Assembly: GCA_028386065.3 (NCBI GenBank)
Contig: JAKUCV010004265.1
Coordinates: 11,937 to 75,936, forward strand
Direction of reading: 5' to 3'
Length of the DNA stretch: 64,000 nt
DNA from: Turnera subulata
Lineage: Eukaryota; Streptophyta; Magnoliopsida; Malpighiales; Passifloraceae
This document shows positions 44,532-54,415 of the stretch, piece after piece. The stretch's first letter is position 1. Every line of letters begins with the position of its first letter. The notes under the pieces are model-generated. The model ran no database searches and was not told where the DNA came from. It saw nothing but the letters and a program-made list of their open reading frames with translations. A program made the translations under genes and the position numbers.

Positions 44532-44857
44532 GTAGGTTGCCACCAACTTGGCCAAAAGTCCGTTTACTTGTTTGGAATTGCAGGGGGGTCACTAGGCGGT
44601 CTCAAGAGTTTATAGGAACTTTGAGAGATTTGAAGAATCAATACAAGCCAAATATGATTCTTCTGACGGAGACTCAATGGCAGCAGGATGATGAACATGG
44701 CGTTATTCCACTACGTTTTCCTCCGGCAAACCGGTTTGAGCTTCATGGTCAAAACAACTCTGGTGGAATGTGGTTCTCTTGGAACGACAGTGTAAGAGTC
44801 AACATAGATAGCGATAATAATAATAACTTTACTGTTAATGTTGAACCTGCTAGATAA
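44519..44857 (+). pseudogene. LINE ORF2 endonuclease N-terminal fragment
   Basis: 112 codons: LLVWNCRGVTRRSQEFIGTL, then YKPNMILLTETQ and GQNNSGGMWFSWNDSVRVNI. These are the first three blocks of a LINE-type apurinic endonuclease (WNCRG, LLTET, GG-W-W). The frame then turns into an N/D-rich run (IDSDNNNNFTVNVEPAR) and stops, before the GDFN and SDH catalytic blocks. LINE copies usually lose the 5' part; here the 5' part is kept and the 3' lost, which suggests capture and not insertion. Confidence 0.75.
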
Positions 44858-45086
44858 ATAAGGATGAGAGTGTTTTTATAAATGTAATTTGTATGCCTAA
44901 TGTGTGTCAGTGTGTGTTTGTAATATATGGCATCAATTTCCATTTGTAAGATATGTGTGTTTTGTAATATAATGGAATGAATAAACTCTTATGTTTGTGT
45001 AGCAATCTAGCATGTGCCAGTTTAAATAATATAAATGCAACAAGAATTCTAATATATCATTGAAATGATTCTGAACAAAGATTGCC

Positions 45087-45340
45087 TGAACATCGATGTT
45101 CCTAAGTGAAACATCGATGTTTTGGATCCTCTGGACAGAATTTTAAATGCCCTTAAAAAAAAAGAAACATCGATGTTTTATTATGGCACATCGATGTTTA
45201 AAACTACTGGAAGTTGAAATACTCACTGAACATCGATGTTTCGATAACGAACATCGATGTTGATGAACTCTGTCAATGGCTGCACATGTTTCGACATCGA
45301 TTTTGACCTTGAAGCATCAATGTGGCAGCTGCTGGACATA
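45087..45340. repeat. Internal palindrome array 2 of element C (about 9 copies)
   Basis: Four pairs plus a last single, the last copies decayed (ACATCGATTTT, GCATCAATGTG, ACATAGATGTG). It borders the right side of the foreign segment. Confidence 0.85.
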
Positions 45341-45479
45341 GATGTGTATGCTCAATACTTCTTTTGTTCCCCCTATCTCTTTGCTTAATTGTCAAAAGTT
45401 CCAAGCAAAGGATGAGCATTATCAAACATCAATTGCCACTCATCCTTACATACCTACAAACATAAATCAAGCTTTTGGT

Positions 45480-46302
45480 ACCCAATTCATCTTGGGTCCT
45501 TGTGGGTTAGTCATGGTACCTTTTGGTACCCAAATATACCTAATATGGCAGTTCCTTTTTCTAAGCATGCAAGTACGAGTACCATGCCCTAACTTACCAC
45601 AATAATAACATGTGATAGAAGGATTATAAGATTGTTCATATTTAACAAAATTATTGTAACCATGAGCTTTATCATTGTAAGATTGTTGCCTACCACCATA
45701 GGTATATACCTTAACATGGTTATGAAACGATCTAACTTTATATGCTTGTGCTCTTGAATTGTAACCATGAGGTTTTGCATTGTATGCAATTGATCTAGCA
45801 TAGTGAAATGTGGTGTACCATCATTAGTATGTGTTCTAGCATTATAAGTATATGATCCTCTACTATATGCACTTAGTTTAGTGTAATGAGATTCTCCATT
45901 TCTAGCATTGTATGCATGTTGTCTTGCACCATTAGCATTTGATCTAAGATTGTAGGCATATTGTCTTCTATCATACAATTTAGCATAGTGTGATCTTCCA
46001 CTAATTGCATATGGTCTTGCTTTTTGAGCATATGACCTTCTATGATGAGTGTGTAATCTTGTGTTATGAACATGTGATCTAGTATTATGAGCATATAGTT
46101 TAGCATGTTCATATGGTATAGTATGATGAGTAGAAGATGAAGTGCCATGTTCATGTGTCTTAGCATTAATCATAGAAGGTTTAGCATCATGTGAAATATT
46201 AGATGCACCTAATCCTTCTTTTTGTATAGGACTCCTTTGTTGTCTTAGAAGAAGATTAAGACCATCTCTACTATTTGTAAATTTTTCTAATGTATTATTC
46301 AA
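45480..46302 (-). pseudogene. Element C second gag segment with 7-residue repeats and knuckle
   Basis: From 46302 the minus strand encodes an N-terminal stretch (MNNTLEKFTNSRDGLNLLLR) followed at about 46120-45830 by a run of degenerate 7-residue repeats such as HNTRSHV, HNTRLHT, HHRRSYA, YDRRQYA, YNLRSNA and NGARQHA (21-bp DNA units). After a frame break a second zinc knuckle CYYCGKLGHGTRTC appears near 45570-45610, followed by YIWVPKG and NWVPKA, the same end as in element B. The repeats are rich in H, Y, N and R, which would suit RNA binding; that is inference. Frameshifts leave its function doubtful. Confidence 0.6.
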
Positions 46303-46479
46303 ATCATCAACTTGGGACTTAAGAGACTCATTCTATTTTCCCAATACAACACATGCACATACATTAGATGATACCCTATCATTTAATTCATTATAGGAGG
46401 AATTAAGAGTATTCTTTTCTTCCTCAAGAGTCACAAGTTGCTTTTTATACTTTTGATTCATTTTCAAGGACTTCTCAAG

Positions 46480-47535
46480 TTAATCATGCAAATTAATGAA
46501 CGCATCATGTAATTCTTCAAATGTAAAGTCATTAGAAGAATCCATTACCTCATTATCTTCAAGAGCCATGAAGCAAAAGGTTGAAACCTCATCATCATCC
46601 GAATCACTTGAAGAGGTATCATCATCATCCCATGTTGCCAAGACTTTCTTTCCTTTGCTCTTGAGAGAGTTATGTCTTGCTTTCTTCTTGTATGGACACT
46701 CCGATTTGATGTGTCCCGGCTTGTTGCATTCAAAGCACACAATTGATTCTCTCCTTGTATCATCATATTTGGAGGAGCTCTTCAAGTTCCTTCCTTTTTG
46801 CAATCTCTTCTTCTCGAGGAACTTCATAAACTTTCTTGTGATAAGAGCCACATCATCATCCATGTCACTTGCATCCTCACAAGAATCTAGAATCTTAAAG
46901 GCAAGGTCTTTCTTCTTTTCTACTTTGCCTTTAAACTTCATTCCATAAGCAATCAAAGAGCCTATTAGCTCATTGTAGGATAGGACATTAAGATCTTTTG
47001 CCTCTTCAATTGCCGTGACTTTAGATTCCCAATCCTTACTCAAAGATCTCAATACTTTGGTAACCTTCTCCTTATCACTAATGACCTTACCAAGACTTAC
47101 AAGGTTATTGCATAGAGTTGAAAATCTAGTGCTCATATCATAAATGGACTCATTTGGCTTCATTACAAAAAGCTCATCGTCTCTCATTAGCCTATTGGTC
47201 TTAGATTCCTTAACTTGGTTAGTTCCTTCATGAGTAGTACACAAAAGTGACCCAATTTCATGAACACTCTTGCAAATTCTAATTCTCTCAAACTCTTCTT
47301 TACTTAAGGCACATAATAAAGAATTTCTAGCCGTAGCATCTAGAGTACCTTTCTTCTTCTCATTATCGCTCCAATCGCACAAAGGCTTAGGTGGCCTATT
47401 CCAACCACTTTCAACTGTCTCCCAAATTTCTAAACCTTGACCCTCTAGAAACATTTGCATCCTAACTTTCCAATAGTCAAAGTTCATACCATCAAAGAAA
47501 GGAGCTTTGTGGACATTATACCCCTCAAAAGCCAT
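46480..47535 (-). CDS. Element C gag (Copia, UBN2 type, zinc knuckle)
   Basis: A 351-codon frame starting MAFEGYNVHKAPFFDGMNFD about 40 bp after the primer site. The DUF4219/UBN2 domain runs over residues 10-210 (YWKVRMQMFLEGQG, LLCALSKEEFERI, VKESKTNRLMRDDELFVMKP, IYDMSTRFSTLCNNL, KVLRSLSKDWESKVTAIEEA). The CCHC knuckle CFECNKPGHIKSEC is near residue 270. An acidic stretch (DDDDTSSSDSDDDE) follows. It would form virus-like particles around element RNA. The frame is intact to a stop at 46480. The pol that should follow is missing, so particles would need enzymes from another element. Confidence 0.9.
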   Translation of the reverse strand: MAFEGYNVHKAPFFDGMNFDYWKVRMQMFLEGQGLEIWETVESGWNRPPKPLCDWSDNEKKKGTLDATARNSLLCALSKEEFERIRICKSVHEIGSLLCTTHEGTNQVKESKTNRLMRDDELFVMKPNESIYDMSTRFSTLCNNLVSLGKVISDKEKVTKVLRSLSKDWESKVTAIEEAKDLNVLSYNELIGSLIAYGMKFKGKVEKKKDLAFKILDSCEDASDMDDDVALITRKFMKFLEKKRLQKGRNLKSSSKYDDTRRESIVCFECNKPGHIKSECPYKKKARHNSLKSKGKKVLATWDDDDTSSSDSDDDEVSTFCFMALEDNEVMDSSNDFTFEELHDAFINLHD

Positions 47536-47576
47536 GATCTTTACTCAAGGAGATTAATCCTAAACAAAGAGACCTT

Positions 47577-47589
47577 GCTCCGCTACCAA
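47577..47589 (-). other. Element C primer-binding-site-like sequence
   Basis: TTGGTAGCGGAGC on the minus strand, adjoining the 5' LTR; identical to those of elements A and B. Confidence 0.75.
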
Positions 47590-48127
47590 TTGTAAGCCCA
47601 AACAAGCTAAGAGGGGGGTGAATTAGCGATTAAGAACTAATTAAAAGCTTAAACAAATAAAAATTGCGGAATTAAAAGAAAGAGAGACAAACCGAATTTA
47701 TCCTGGTTCACACACACACAACCTGTATGGCTAATCCAGTCCTCCGAGAGACTCTCTCTAAGATTCCACTATCAGCGTTAAGCTTCCGGGTGCTTAACAA
47801 ACCGTTTACAAACCTAGAGTTCGAATCACACGAACCTCTAATCTCCTGCTTGAAGATACCTCACTTCAAGACTTTTCCCATAGAAAGAAATCCCTCTTCA
47901 TATGAATTCTCTACAAGGGAACAATCCTCCCTTAAGGTGTATGATAATACAAAATTTACTCAAAGCAAAACTCTCTTTAAGAGTAGGTATGAGTACACAA
48001 GATAAGCTCTAAGAAGGCAACTCCCAATTCTCAAAAATATTGGCTCAATAAAATTATATATGAATGTATGATAATGTATGCTTAAAATGTAGAGAGTTGA
48101 TCAATCATAAACAGAGACCTAAATGCT

Positions 48128-48138
48128 CTATTTATAAG
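48128..48138 (-). promoter_or_regulatory. TATA box of element C
   Basis: CTTATAAATAG on the minus strand, 15 bp downstream of an inverted MSA match. Confidence 0.65.
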
Positions 48139-48152
48139 GTTAAAATCATGTA

Positions 48153-48163
48153 TGACCGTTGGG
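48153..48163 (-). promoter_or_regulatory. MSA (MYB3R-type) element next to TATA
   Basis: The minus strand reads CCCAACGGTCA, a full match to YCYAACGGYYA. The other LTR has TCCAACGGTCA at the same place (40638-40648), also a full match. Confidence 0.6.
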
Positions 48164-48234
48164 GAAACAATTCAAAACATCTTTAAACAAAGTAGCATGG
48201 GAAGGTAAAAAGCATATCTGCTCATGATGTCTGA

Positions 48235-48680
48235 ACATCGATGTTCAAATATAGGACATCGATGTTCTGGCCTTGAATATGCATTATTGGTCCAACGGTC
48301 ACAAGGACATCGATGTTTGAGAAAGTGGACATCGATGTCCTGGCCAGCAAATATGAATTCCTGGGCTAACGGTCACTAGAACATCGATGTTGGCCAAATA
48401 GACATCGATGTTGCCCAAGACATTGTCCAAGACCCGAGACAAAATAACATCGATGTTCACAAGTTGAACATCGATGTTTTGGACACTCCCAAAACAATCT
48501 TGAAACCCGATTCAAGAGGACATCGATGTTAGGATAATGGACATCGATGTTCTTATCCTTCAAAACAATTTTTAAGAGCAACGGTCACAAGAACATCGAT
48601 GTTTTAAACTACTGACTCTTTGGAAAATAAGTTTCAATGGTAGGACATCGATGTTCAAATATTGGACATCGATGTTCAAA
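48235..48680. repeat. Palindrome array ACATCGATGT (13 copies) in U3
   Basis: Counterpart of 40719-41180 minus one 21-bp unit near 48603. Confidence 0.95.
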
Positions 48681-48984
48681 GCTTAGAAAATATTTTTATG
48701 ACAGAAACGAAAGCTAATTGATGCATGAGTAAAAATGATTTTGTTTTTAGCCAATAACTTAGAGAAATGGGTGTTTAACCTTATACAATTTTGAACATTA
48801 AGTCTTCTTGTTTGCTCTTCTTTGCTTGTCACTCCAAATCTTGAACTCTTTATCACATAAGGCCTTTGCTCTTGATTAATTTCTTTTTTACTTCACAATA
48901 ATGATCATTTTAAGACAAGGTTGATTTGTCATTATCAAAACATGAATAAGATAAAGAGATATTAGCAAAGCATTATATTCAACA

Positions 48985-49739
48985 AACCCGACCCAAAATC
49001 ACTTGGGCCTTCTCACCTATTCTTTTTCACCTTCTTCCTCGGGTCAATCTCATGTCAATGGAGTCGCCACCCAAATTTTATTAAGGACAAAAATTGGAAA
49101 AAACTTTCGAATGACTCCTTTAGGAAACTGGTCATGGCGAACCAAAGACATGGGATCGGGGGTTTGTCAAGGATGGGAAGGTGTTGGTCACCCATCCATG
49201 TTGGGTCGAAACCTTGTGCAATTAAAGAGTACAAGTGTGCCTTGTGCAAGTGTGCAAGTATGGAAAGTAAAGAGAAGGGGAGAAGAAGAAGATTTGGCTT
49301 GCATCCCATTATAAAACCGAGACTACCTACGTACCCGAATGACCGGGATCAAAGCCACGTAGTTCAAACATGGCATCAAATAGCCACTTACATCATCAAA
49401 AGCATCCTCATATAGTCAGTAGAAATCAACCAAAAGGGGTTTAATGTTACCTCTTGTAGCCCTCCTCTAGGTCCTTGTAGTGGGTTGTGCTCTCCACCCA
49501 CCTTCTTGCCACTTCTTAGCTCAATGGTTGATCCTCTTCTTGATTCCTCATTGCTGGACTATTGCTGATGCTCCCCACAAAAACTTTCCAGAGTTTCTAC
49601 CCAAGAATATATTTCTAAGCTTGGAGAGATAGAGTTTCTCCAAGCAATAAAGCTTATGGGTGTGTGTGTGTGAAGAATAATGTGTGTCTTTTGAAATGTG
49701 TGTGAGGGGTCCTATTTATAGTGTTTTGAGAAGCCTAGG
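48985..49739 (-). repeat. Ogre 5' LTR, middle part
   Basis: Continues the LTR interrupted at 40075. It contains a TATA box CTATAAATAGG at 49711-49721 on the minus strand and a (TG)n run near 49660. It is cut at 49739 by the CRM-like element and resumes at 57066. No gene is present. Confidence 0.65.
49735..49739. repeat. CRM-like element target-site duplication, left
   Basis: CTAGG, repeated at 57066-57070. Confidence 0.8.
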
Positions 49740-50643
49740 GGATACGGCAACACTACCAGAACAAAGCTAGATAGCACCTCCGAGTCAATCGAGTCACCAA
49801 GATCGAAAATCAATTCAACCAAAAGCTTTAGTGATTACCTCTATCACCCCAAAACACAACAAAGGCGTTAAGCAACAATAGAGTAATAAACACAAGGAAT
49901 CTTGAACACGCAACAAGAAAATTAATTACTTGATAAGTAAACAAAATTCCAAAAATAAAATCAAGAGAATCACTTCCTCAAAGATTGAATCACTCAATCA
50001 ATAAAAACCTCAAAGACAAATTTTTATTCTCAAATATTGTGTGTCTTAATATGTAACCCCTAAGTCCTATTTATTCTAAAACATAAAGCTCCCCAGTCGG
50101 CAAGAGTTGGTCCAAATCCGACTCAAACTTGGCGTTGTAACTTAAGCTAATAACAATATGTCGGCTGAACAATAAATTGATTGTGCTGACTCAAAAACTA
50201 ATGAACCTAAAGCTTGATAATTAAATCAAGCCCACTACCCGAATAGCCCATTTGAAATACTAATGTTGTGCGCATTTGGACTAAATGACCATATAATAAA
50301 ATAATAAAATAAATAAAAGACTCCAAGCCAATTTTATTATTGTTTTGACATAATAAAAATTGGCATCCTAATTAAAATAAAAGTAGTAGATATGTCGATT
50401 TTGACTAAAGCAACCCAAATCGACTAAGGCCCAACCTCCAATGCTAGAACACATGTTGGCTTCTTCTTGTATCTGAGCTTGATCATCTTATCTTCTTGCA
50501 ATTCTTGATTAATCCAAGCTTGAGCAAAGTGTAGCATATGATTCTTGATCATCTTCAATCGAGCCCTTGTCATTGGTCCGTGAGGTAAGCTAACGGCGCC
50601 ATCATCCCCTTCAGTTCCACTTAGTGCTTGCTTGCTTGCATCA
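49740..50643 (-). repeat. CRM-like 3' LTR
   Basis: Follows the purine tract GGGGAAAGGGGGAA (about 50644-50657). Its first 220 bp on the minus strand also encode the end of the polyprotein (stop at 50424). Confidence 0.85.
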
Positions 50644-51004
50644 TTCCCCCTTTCCCCAAAAGGATTCGCCCTCGAATCTAAACCGACATTGTCAAAGGGA
50701 GAAAGATCAGTAACATTAAAAGTAGCACTCACTGCATACTCACCAGGCAGATCTATCTTGTCAGCATTGTCATTGATGCGCTCCAAAACTTGAAAAGGAC
50801 CATCCCCCCTCGCATCCAACTTAGATTTCCTTTGCTGAGGAAATCTCTCCTTCCTAAAGTGTACCTAAACCCAATCTCCAGGCTCAAACCTAACAAGTTT
50901 GCGCCCTCTATTGGCCCTTTGCGCCACCATAGAGTTCTTTTCTTCAATGTGCTTGCAAGCTTTCTCATGTATGGATTGAACCAACTTTGCTTTTTGCTGC
51001 CCAT
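50424..51004 (-). pseudogene. CRM-like integrase C-terminal tail overlapping the LTR
   Basis: The minus frame 50424-50819 shows DARGDGPFQVLERINDNADK, LPGEYAVSATFNVTDLSPFD and SRANPFGERGNDASKQ; the purine tract encodes PFGERGN. It continues through the LTR start (TGATGCAAGC read as NDASK) with LPHGPMTRARLKMIKNHM and stops at ALEVGP. The stretch 50820-51004 gives the preceding part in a shifted frame. In CRM elements the tail is thought to guide insertion to centromeric chromatin. Confidence 0.75.
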
Positions 51005-51021
51005 CTATATTAGCAATCTCA

Positions 51022-51639
51022 TTAAAAGGAAGGCAACAAATCCAAGGGGGTTAGTGGATTAAAACCATACACAATCTCAAACGGAGAATAACCTGTAGAA
51101 GAATGAATACTCCTACTATAAGCAAACTCAATCAATGGCAAACAATCTTCCCAAGTTTTCAAATTTTTACCCACAACAGCACGCAATAAAGATCCTAAAG
51201 TTCTATTAACTACTTCAGTTTGGCCATTAGTTTGAGGATGACAAGCAGTAGAAAATAACAACTTGGTCCCCAATTTATTCCATAATACACACCAAAAGTG
51301 ACTCAAGAATTTAGTATCTCTATCAGAAACAATTGTCCTAGGAATGCCATGCAAACGAACTACATCCCTAAAGAACAATTCAGCCACATGAGATGCATCA
51401 TCAGTTTTATGACAAGCAATAAAGTGAGTCATCTTACTAAACTTGTCAACAACAACAACAAAGATGCTACCCCGACCTTTCCTAGTCCTAGGCAATCCAA
51501 TCACAAAATCCATAGATATAACAGTCCAAGGATGAGTAGGAACAGGTAAAGGAGTGTACAACCCATGAGGTTGCACTCTAGATTTTGCATGGCGACATGC
51601 CACGCATGCATTACAAATCTGCTCAACATTCTTCTTCAT
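51022..51639 (-). pseudogene. CRM-like integrase core
   Basis: A 205-codon frame: [20 protein letters not shown], then the DDE triad in [22 protein letters not shown] and [15 protein letters not shown], ending [17 protein letters not shown]. All three catalytic acids are present. Its N-terminal zinc region lies in decayed frames to 51893. Confidence 0.85.
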
Positions 51640-51819
51640 GTTAGGCCAATAAAAATATTCCTACAGAATGTCAAGAGTTTTAGCAATACCAAAGTGACTC
51701 ATCAAGCCACCATCATGTGATTCCCTAACCAAAAGCTCACGCATAGAACAAGATGGAATGCAAAGTTTTCCTTCACGAAATAGATATCCATTATCTCTAT
51801 AAAACTTTTGAAAACCAGA

Positions 51820-52431
51820 TTATTCACTTGCATCATACACATTAGCAAAGTCAGGATCAGATTTATATAATTCCTTGATATACTCAAATCCAATCAACTT
51901 AGAACTAAGAGAAGAGATTAAAGCATACCTTCTTGATAATGCATCAGCAACCACATTATCCTTACCTTGCTTGTACTTGACGACATAGGGAAAGGCCTCA
52001 ATGAATTCCAGCCACTTTGCATGCCTTTTCCCCAGCTTACCTTGGCCATTCAAATACTTCAAACTCTCATGATCAGTATGGATCACAAATTCCTTTGGCC
52101 ATAGGTAATGCTGCCATGTTTGTAGCGCTCTCACTAATGCATAAAGCTCCTTGTCATAAGTGGAGTAATTGAGTTGAGCACCCTTCAATTTCTCACTAAA
52201 ATAGGCGATTGGCTACTTTTCCTGCAAAAAAACAGCACCTATACCTATGCCAGAAGCATCACACTCAATCTCAAAAGTAGAATCAAAGTTAGGAAACTTA
52301 AGAATAGGAGCAGAACACAACTTTTCTTTCAATGTCTTAAATGCCTGCGCTTGTACATCGCCCCACTTAAATCCAACTTTCTTTTTAACAATATCATTCA
52401 AAGGAGCGGCAATAGTACTAAAATCTTTCAC
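51820..52431 (-). pseudogene. CRM-like RNase H
   Basis: 52213-52431 shows [20 protein letters not shown], and after one TAG near 52212 the same domain continues in 51820-52188 with [31 protein letters not shown] and [12 protein letters not shown]. Catalytic acids are present. Confidence 0.85.
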
Positions 52432-52524
52432 AAACCTCCTATAAAAATTAGCAAGTCCATGAAAAGATCTTACTTCAGAGATAGTAGTAGGAGTTGGTCA
52501 TTCTCTAATAGCCCTTACCTTTTC

Positions 52525-53172
52525 TTAATCAACTTCTATCCCCTGTACACTAACAACATATCCAAGAAAAATAACACTATCCATGTAAAAAGTACACTTT
52601 TTAAGCTTGGCAAATAATTTTTTTGCCCTAAGCGCATCCAACACAAGCTTAAGATGTTCCATATGCTCATCTATACTTTTGCTATAGATCAGTATATCAT
52701 CAAAATACACAACAACAAATTTTCCAATGAAATACCGCAAGACATGATTCATCAATTTCATAAAATTGCTAGGTGCGTTAGTCAATCCAAAAGGCATAAC
52801 CAACCACTCATACAATCCATACTTTGTCTTAAATGCAGTTTTCCATTCATCTCCTATTTTCACGCGAATTTGATGATAACCACTCATGAGATCAATCTTG
52901 GTAAATATGCATGCACCATTTAATTCATCAAGCATATCATCTAACCTAGGAATAAGATGGCGATACTTTACCGTTATTTTGTTGACGGCGCGACAGTCAA
53001 CACACATGCGCCATGTCCCTTCCTTCTTTGGTACAAGAATCACTGGTACAGTACAAGGAGAGAGGCTCTCACGAATCAGCCCCTTAGAAAGCAAGTCTTT
53101 TACTTGCTTTTGAATCTCCTTTGTCTCCTCCAGATTTGGCCCTATATGCTGGCTAGTTTGGAATTTGAGCAC
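52525..53172 (-). pseudogene. CRM-like reverse transcriptase
   Basis: A 215-codon frame: [68 protein letters not shown] and the catalytic [11 protein letters not shown]. The frame is open from the fingers to the thumb, then stops at VSVQGIEVD. Confidence 0.88.
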
Positions 53173-54329
53173 CAGGAATCAAGTCAATTTGTTGCTCAAT
53201 GCCCCTAAGTGGTGGCAATTCCTTAGGCAATTCCTCTGGAAAAACATCAACATAATCCTGCAAAAGAGAAACAACATAACTAGGCAAATTTTGCTCAAGG
53301 TCAGTTTCGTTAAAATAAGTACCCTTGTATAAGAGTACCATCACTCCTCTCTTTTCTTCACAAGCTACCCTCAATTCTCTCATAGATACATAGAAATTTT
53401 GTTTCTTCCTTCCCTCTTTTTTTTCTCTTTTTGGTGTCGACATGCACCAATTGTTTTTCACTCTCTTTTTCTTTCTTTTCCTCTCCTTTTGCATGACTCT
53501 CAATCATCCTCTTTTTCTCACCAATGGTAGCCAATTCGGCTTCCTTCTCCTTTTGCCATGTCTCCACACTCCTCTTCATATGCATTTGATCATGATATAC
53601 TTCTTGTGGAGTCAATGGAGCAAGTAACACCTTCCTATCTCCCATGGTGAATGAGTACCTATTTCTGAATCCATCATGCACAACCCATCTATCATATTGC
53701 CAGGATCTCCCTAGCAAGATATGACTTGCCTGCATAGGTACAACATCATATAAAATCGAATCAGAATATTTTCTAATAGAGAAAGAAAGAAGAACCTGCT
53801 TGTTCACTCTAACTTCTCCCATGTCATTTAACCACTGTAGCTTATAGGGTTTTGGATGCCTTTGCCACTCCAACCCCATGCGATCCACCAACATAGAGCT
53901 CACTACATTGGTGCAGCTTCCTCCATCAATGATTAAACTACAAACTTTATCATTAACCAAGCACCTTGTATGGAACATATTCTCTCTTTGTTCAATCTCG
54001 TCTTCCTTGACTTGAGCATTCAGGACTCGCCGTGTAACAAACAATTCCCCTCCTTTAAGAACATCTTCGACGCCCACATCTTCTAATGGTGGCATATCGG
54101 CAAGAGCATCATCATCACTCTCTCCCTCAGAATATATCTCTCCATGCTCAGTAGTAAGCATCACCTTCTTGTTTGGACATTGATTTGCAAAGTGTCCTTT
54201 CCCCATGCATCTAAAGCACTTGATGTCCCTATGCTTTTCGTTGACTTTAAATAGTGCAGTAGGTGTCTTAGGGTCAGCAACTTTCTGCTCCTCCTTCCCC
54301 TTCCATGGAATTGTCTTAGGAGTGTCCAC
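53153..54329 (-). pseudogene. CRM-like zinc knuckle and protease
   Basis: 53358-54329 starts after a frame break with KTIPWKGKEEQ and has the knuckle CFRCMGKGHFANQC at about residue 38. The protease active site IIDGGSCTNVVSS follows, where the serine/threonine of D-S/T-G is replaced by glycine as usual in this group, then HILLGRSWQYDRWVVHDGF. The linker to RT (FPEELPKELPPLRGIEQQID) is in a second frame, 53153-53503, so one frameshift lies near 53400. Confidence 0.8.
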
Positions 54330-54415
54330 AATTGGTTTGCTTGAGCTTCCAACATCCCTCTAAGAATACCTTGCACTAGTACTCCAACTTGTATAACTGG
54401 ATGTCCTTCCCATCT

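Larger units (their letters stand above)
43562..45060 (+). other. Foreign segment with LINE-endonuclease fragment
   Basis: Sequence unlike the rest of element C and in the opposite coding sense. A leader of about 600 bp contains an imperfect duplication (GACACTTCAAAGAT / GGCACTTCAGAGAT with AGGGGTCWCCTCCTGA). Two overlapping plus frames follow. It is bounded by palindrome arrays on both sides. No terminal repeats or target duplication were found, so how it entered is open. Confidence 0.6.
40076..48984 (-). mobile_element. Element C: Copia-like LTR element with accessory modules
   Basis: LTRs 40076-41490 and 47591-48984 (1415 and 1394 bp) are nearly identical. The duplication AACCC flanks the element. 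The primer-site-like TTGGTAGCGGAGC is at 47577-47589, and the purine tract ATAAAAAGGGGGAAAT borders the 3' LTR. On the minus strand the interior holds a full-length-looking gag, a repeat-bearing second gag segment, a palindrome array, an opposite-strand LINE-endonuclease fragment, a second palindrome array and an accessory ORF of the plant-transposon type. Protease beyond the gag end, integrase, RT and RNase H are absent. It is therefore a non-autonomous relative of element B carrying foreign DNA. Confidence 0.9.
47591..48984 (-). repeat. Element C 5' LTR
   Basis: Bounded TGTTGAATAT...GGGCTTACA on the minus strand. It holds a TATA box at 48128-48138, MSA matches at 48153-48163 (minus) and 48291-48301 (plus), and 13 palindromes at 48235-48680, all upstream of TATA. 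Confidence 0.92.

Noticed and set aside
45873..46166. Met/His-rich ORF
   Set aside because: Shifted-frame shadow of the 7-residue repeats of the gag segment.
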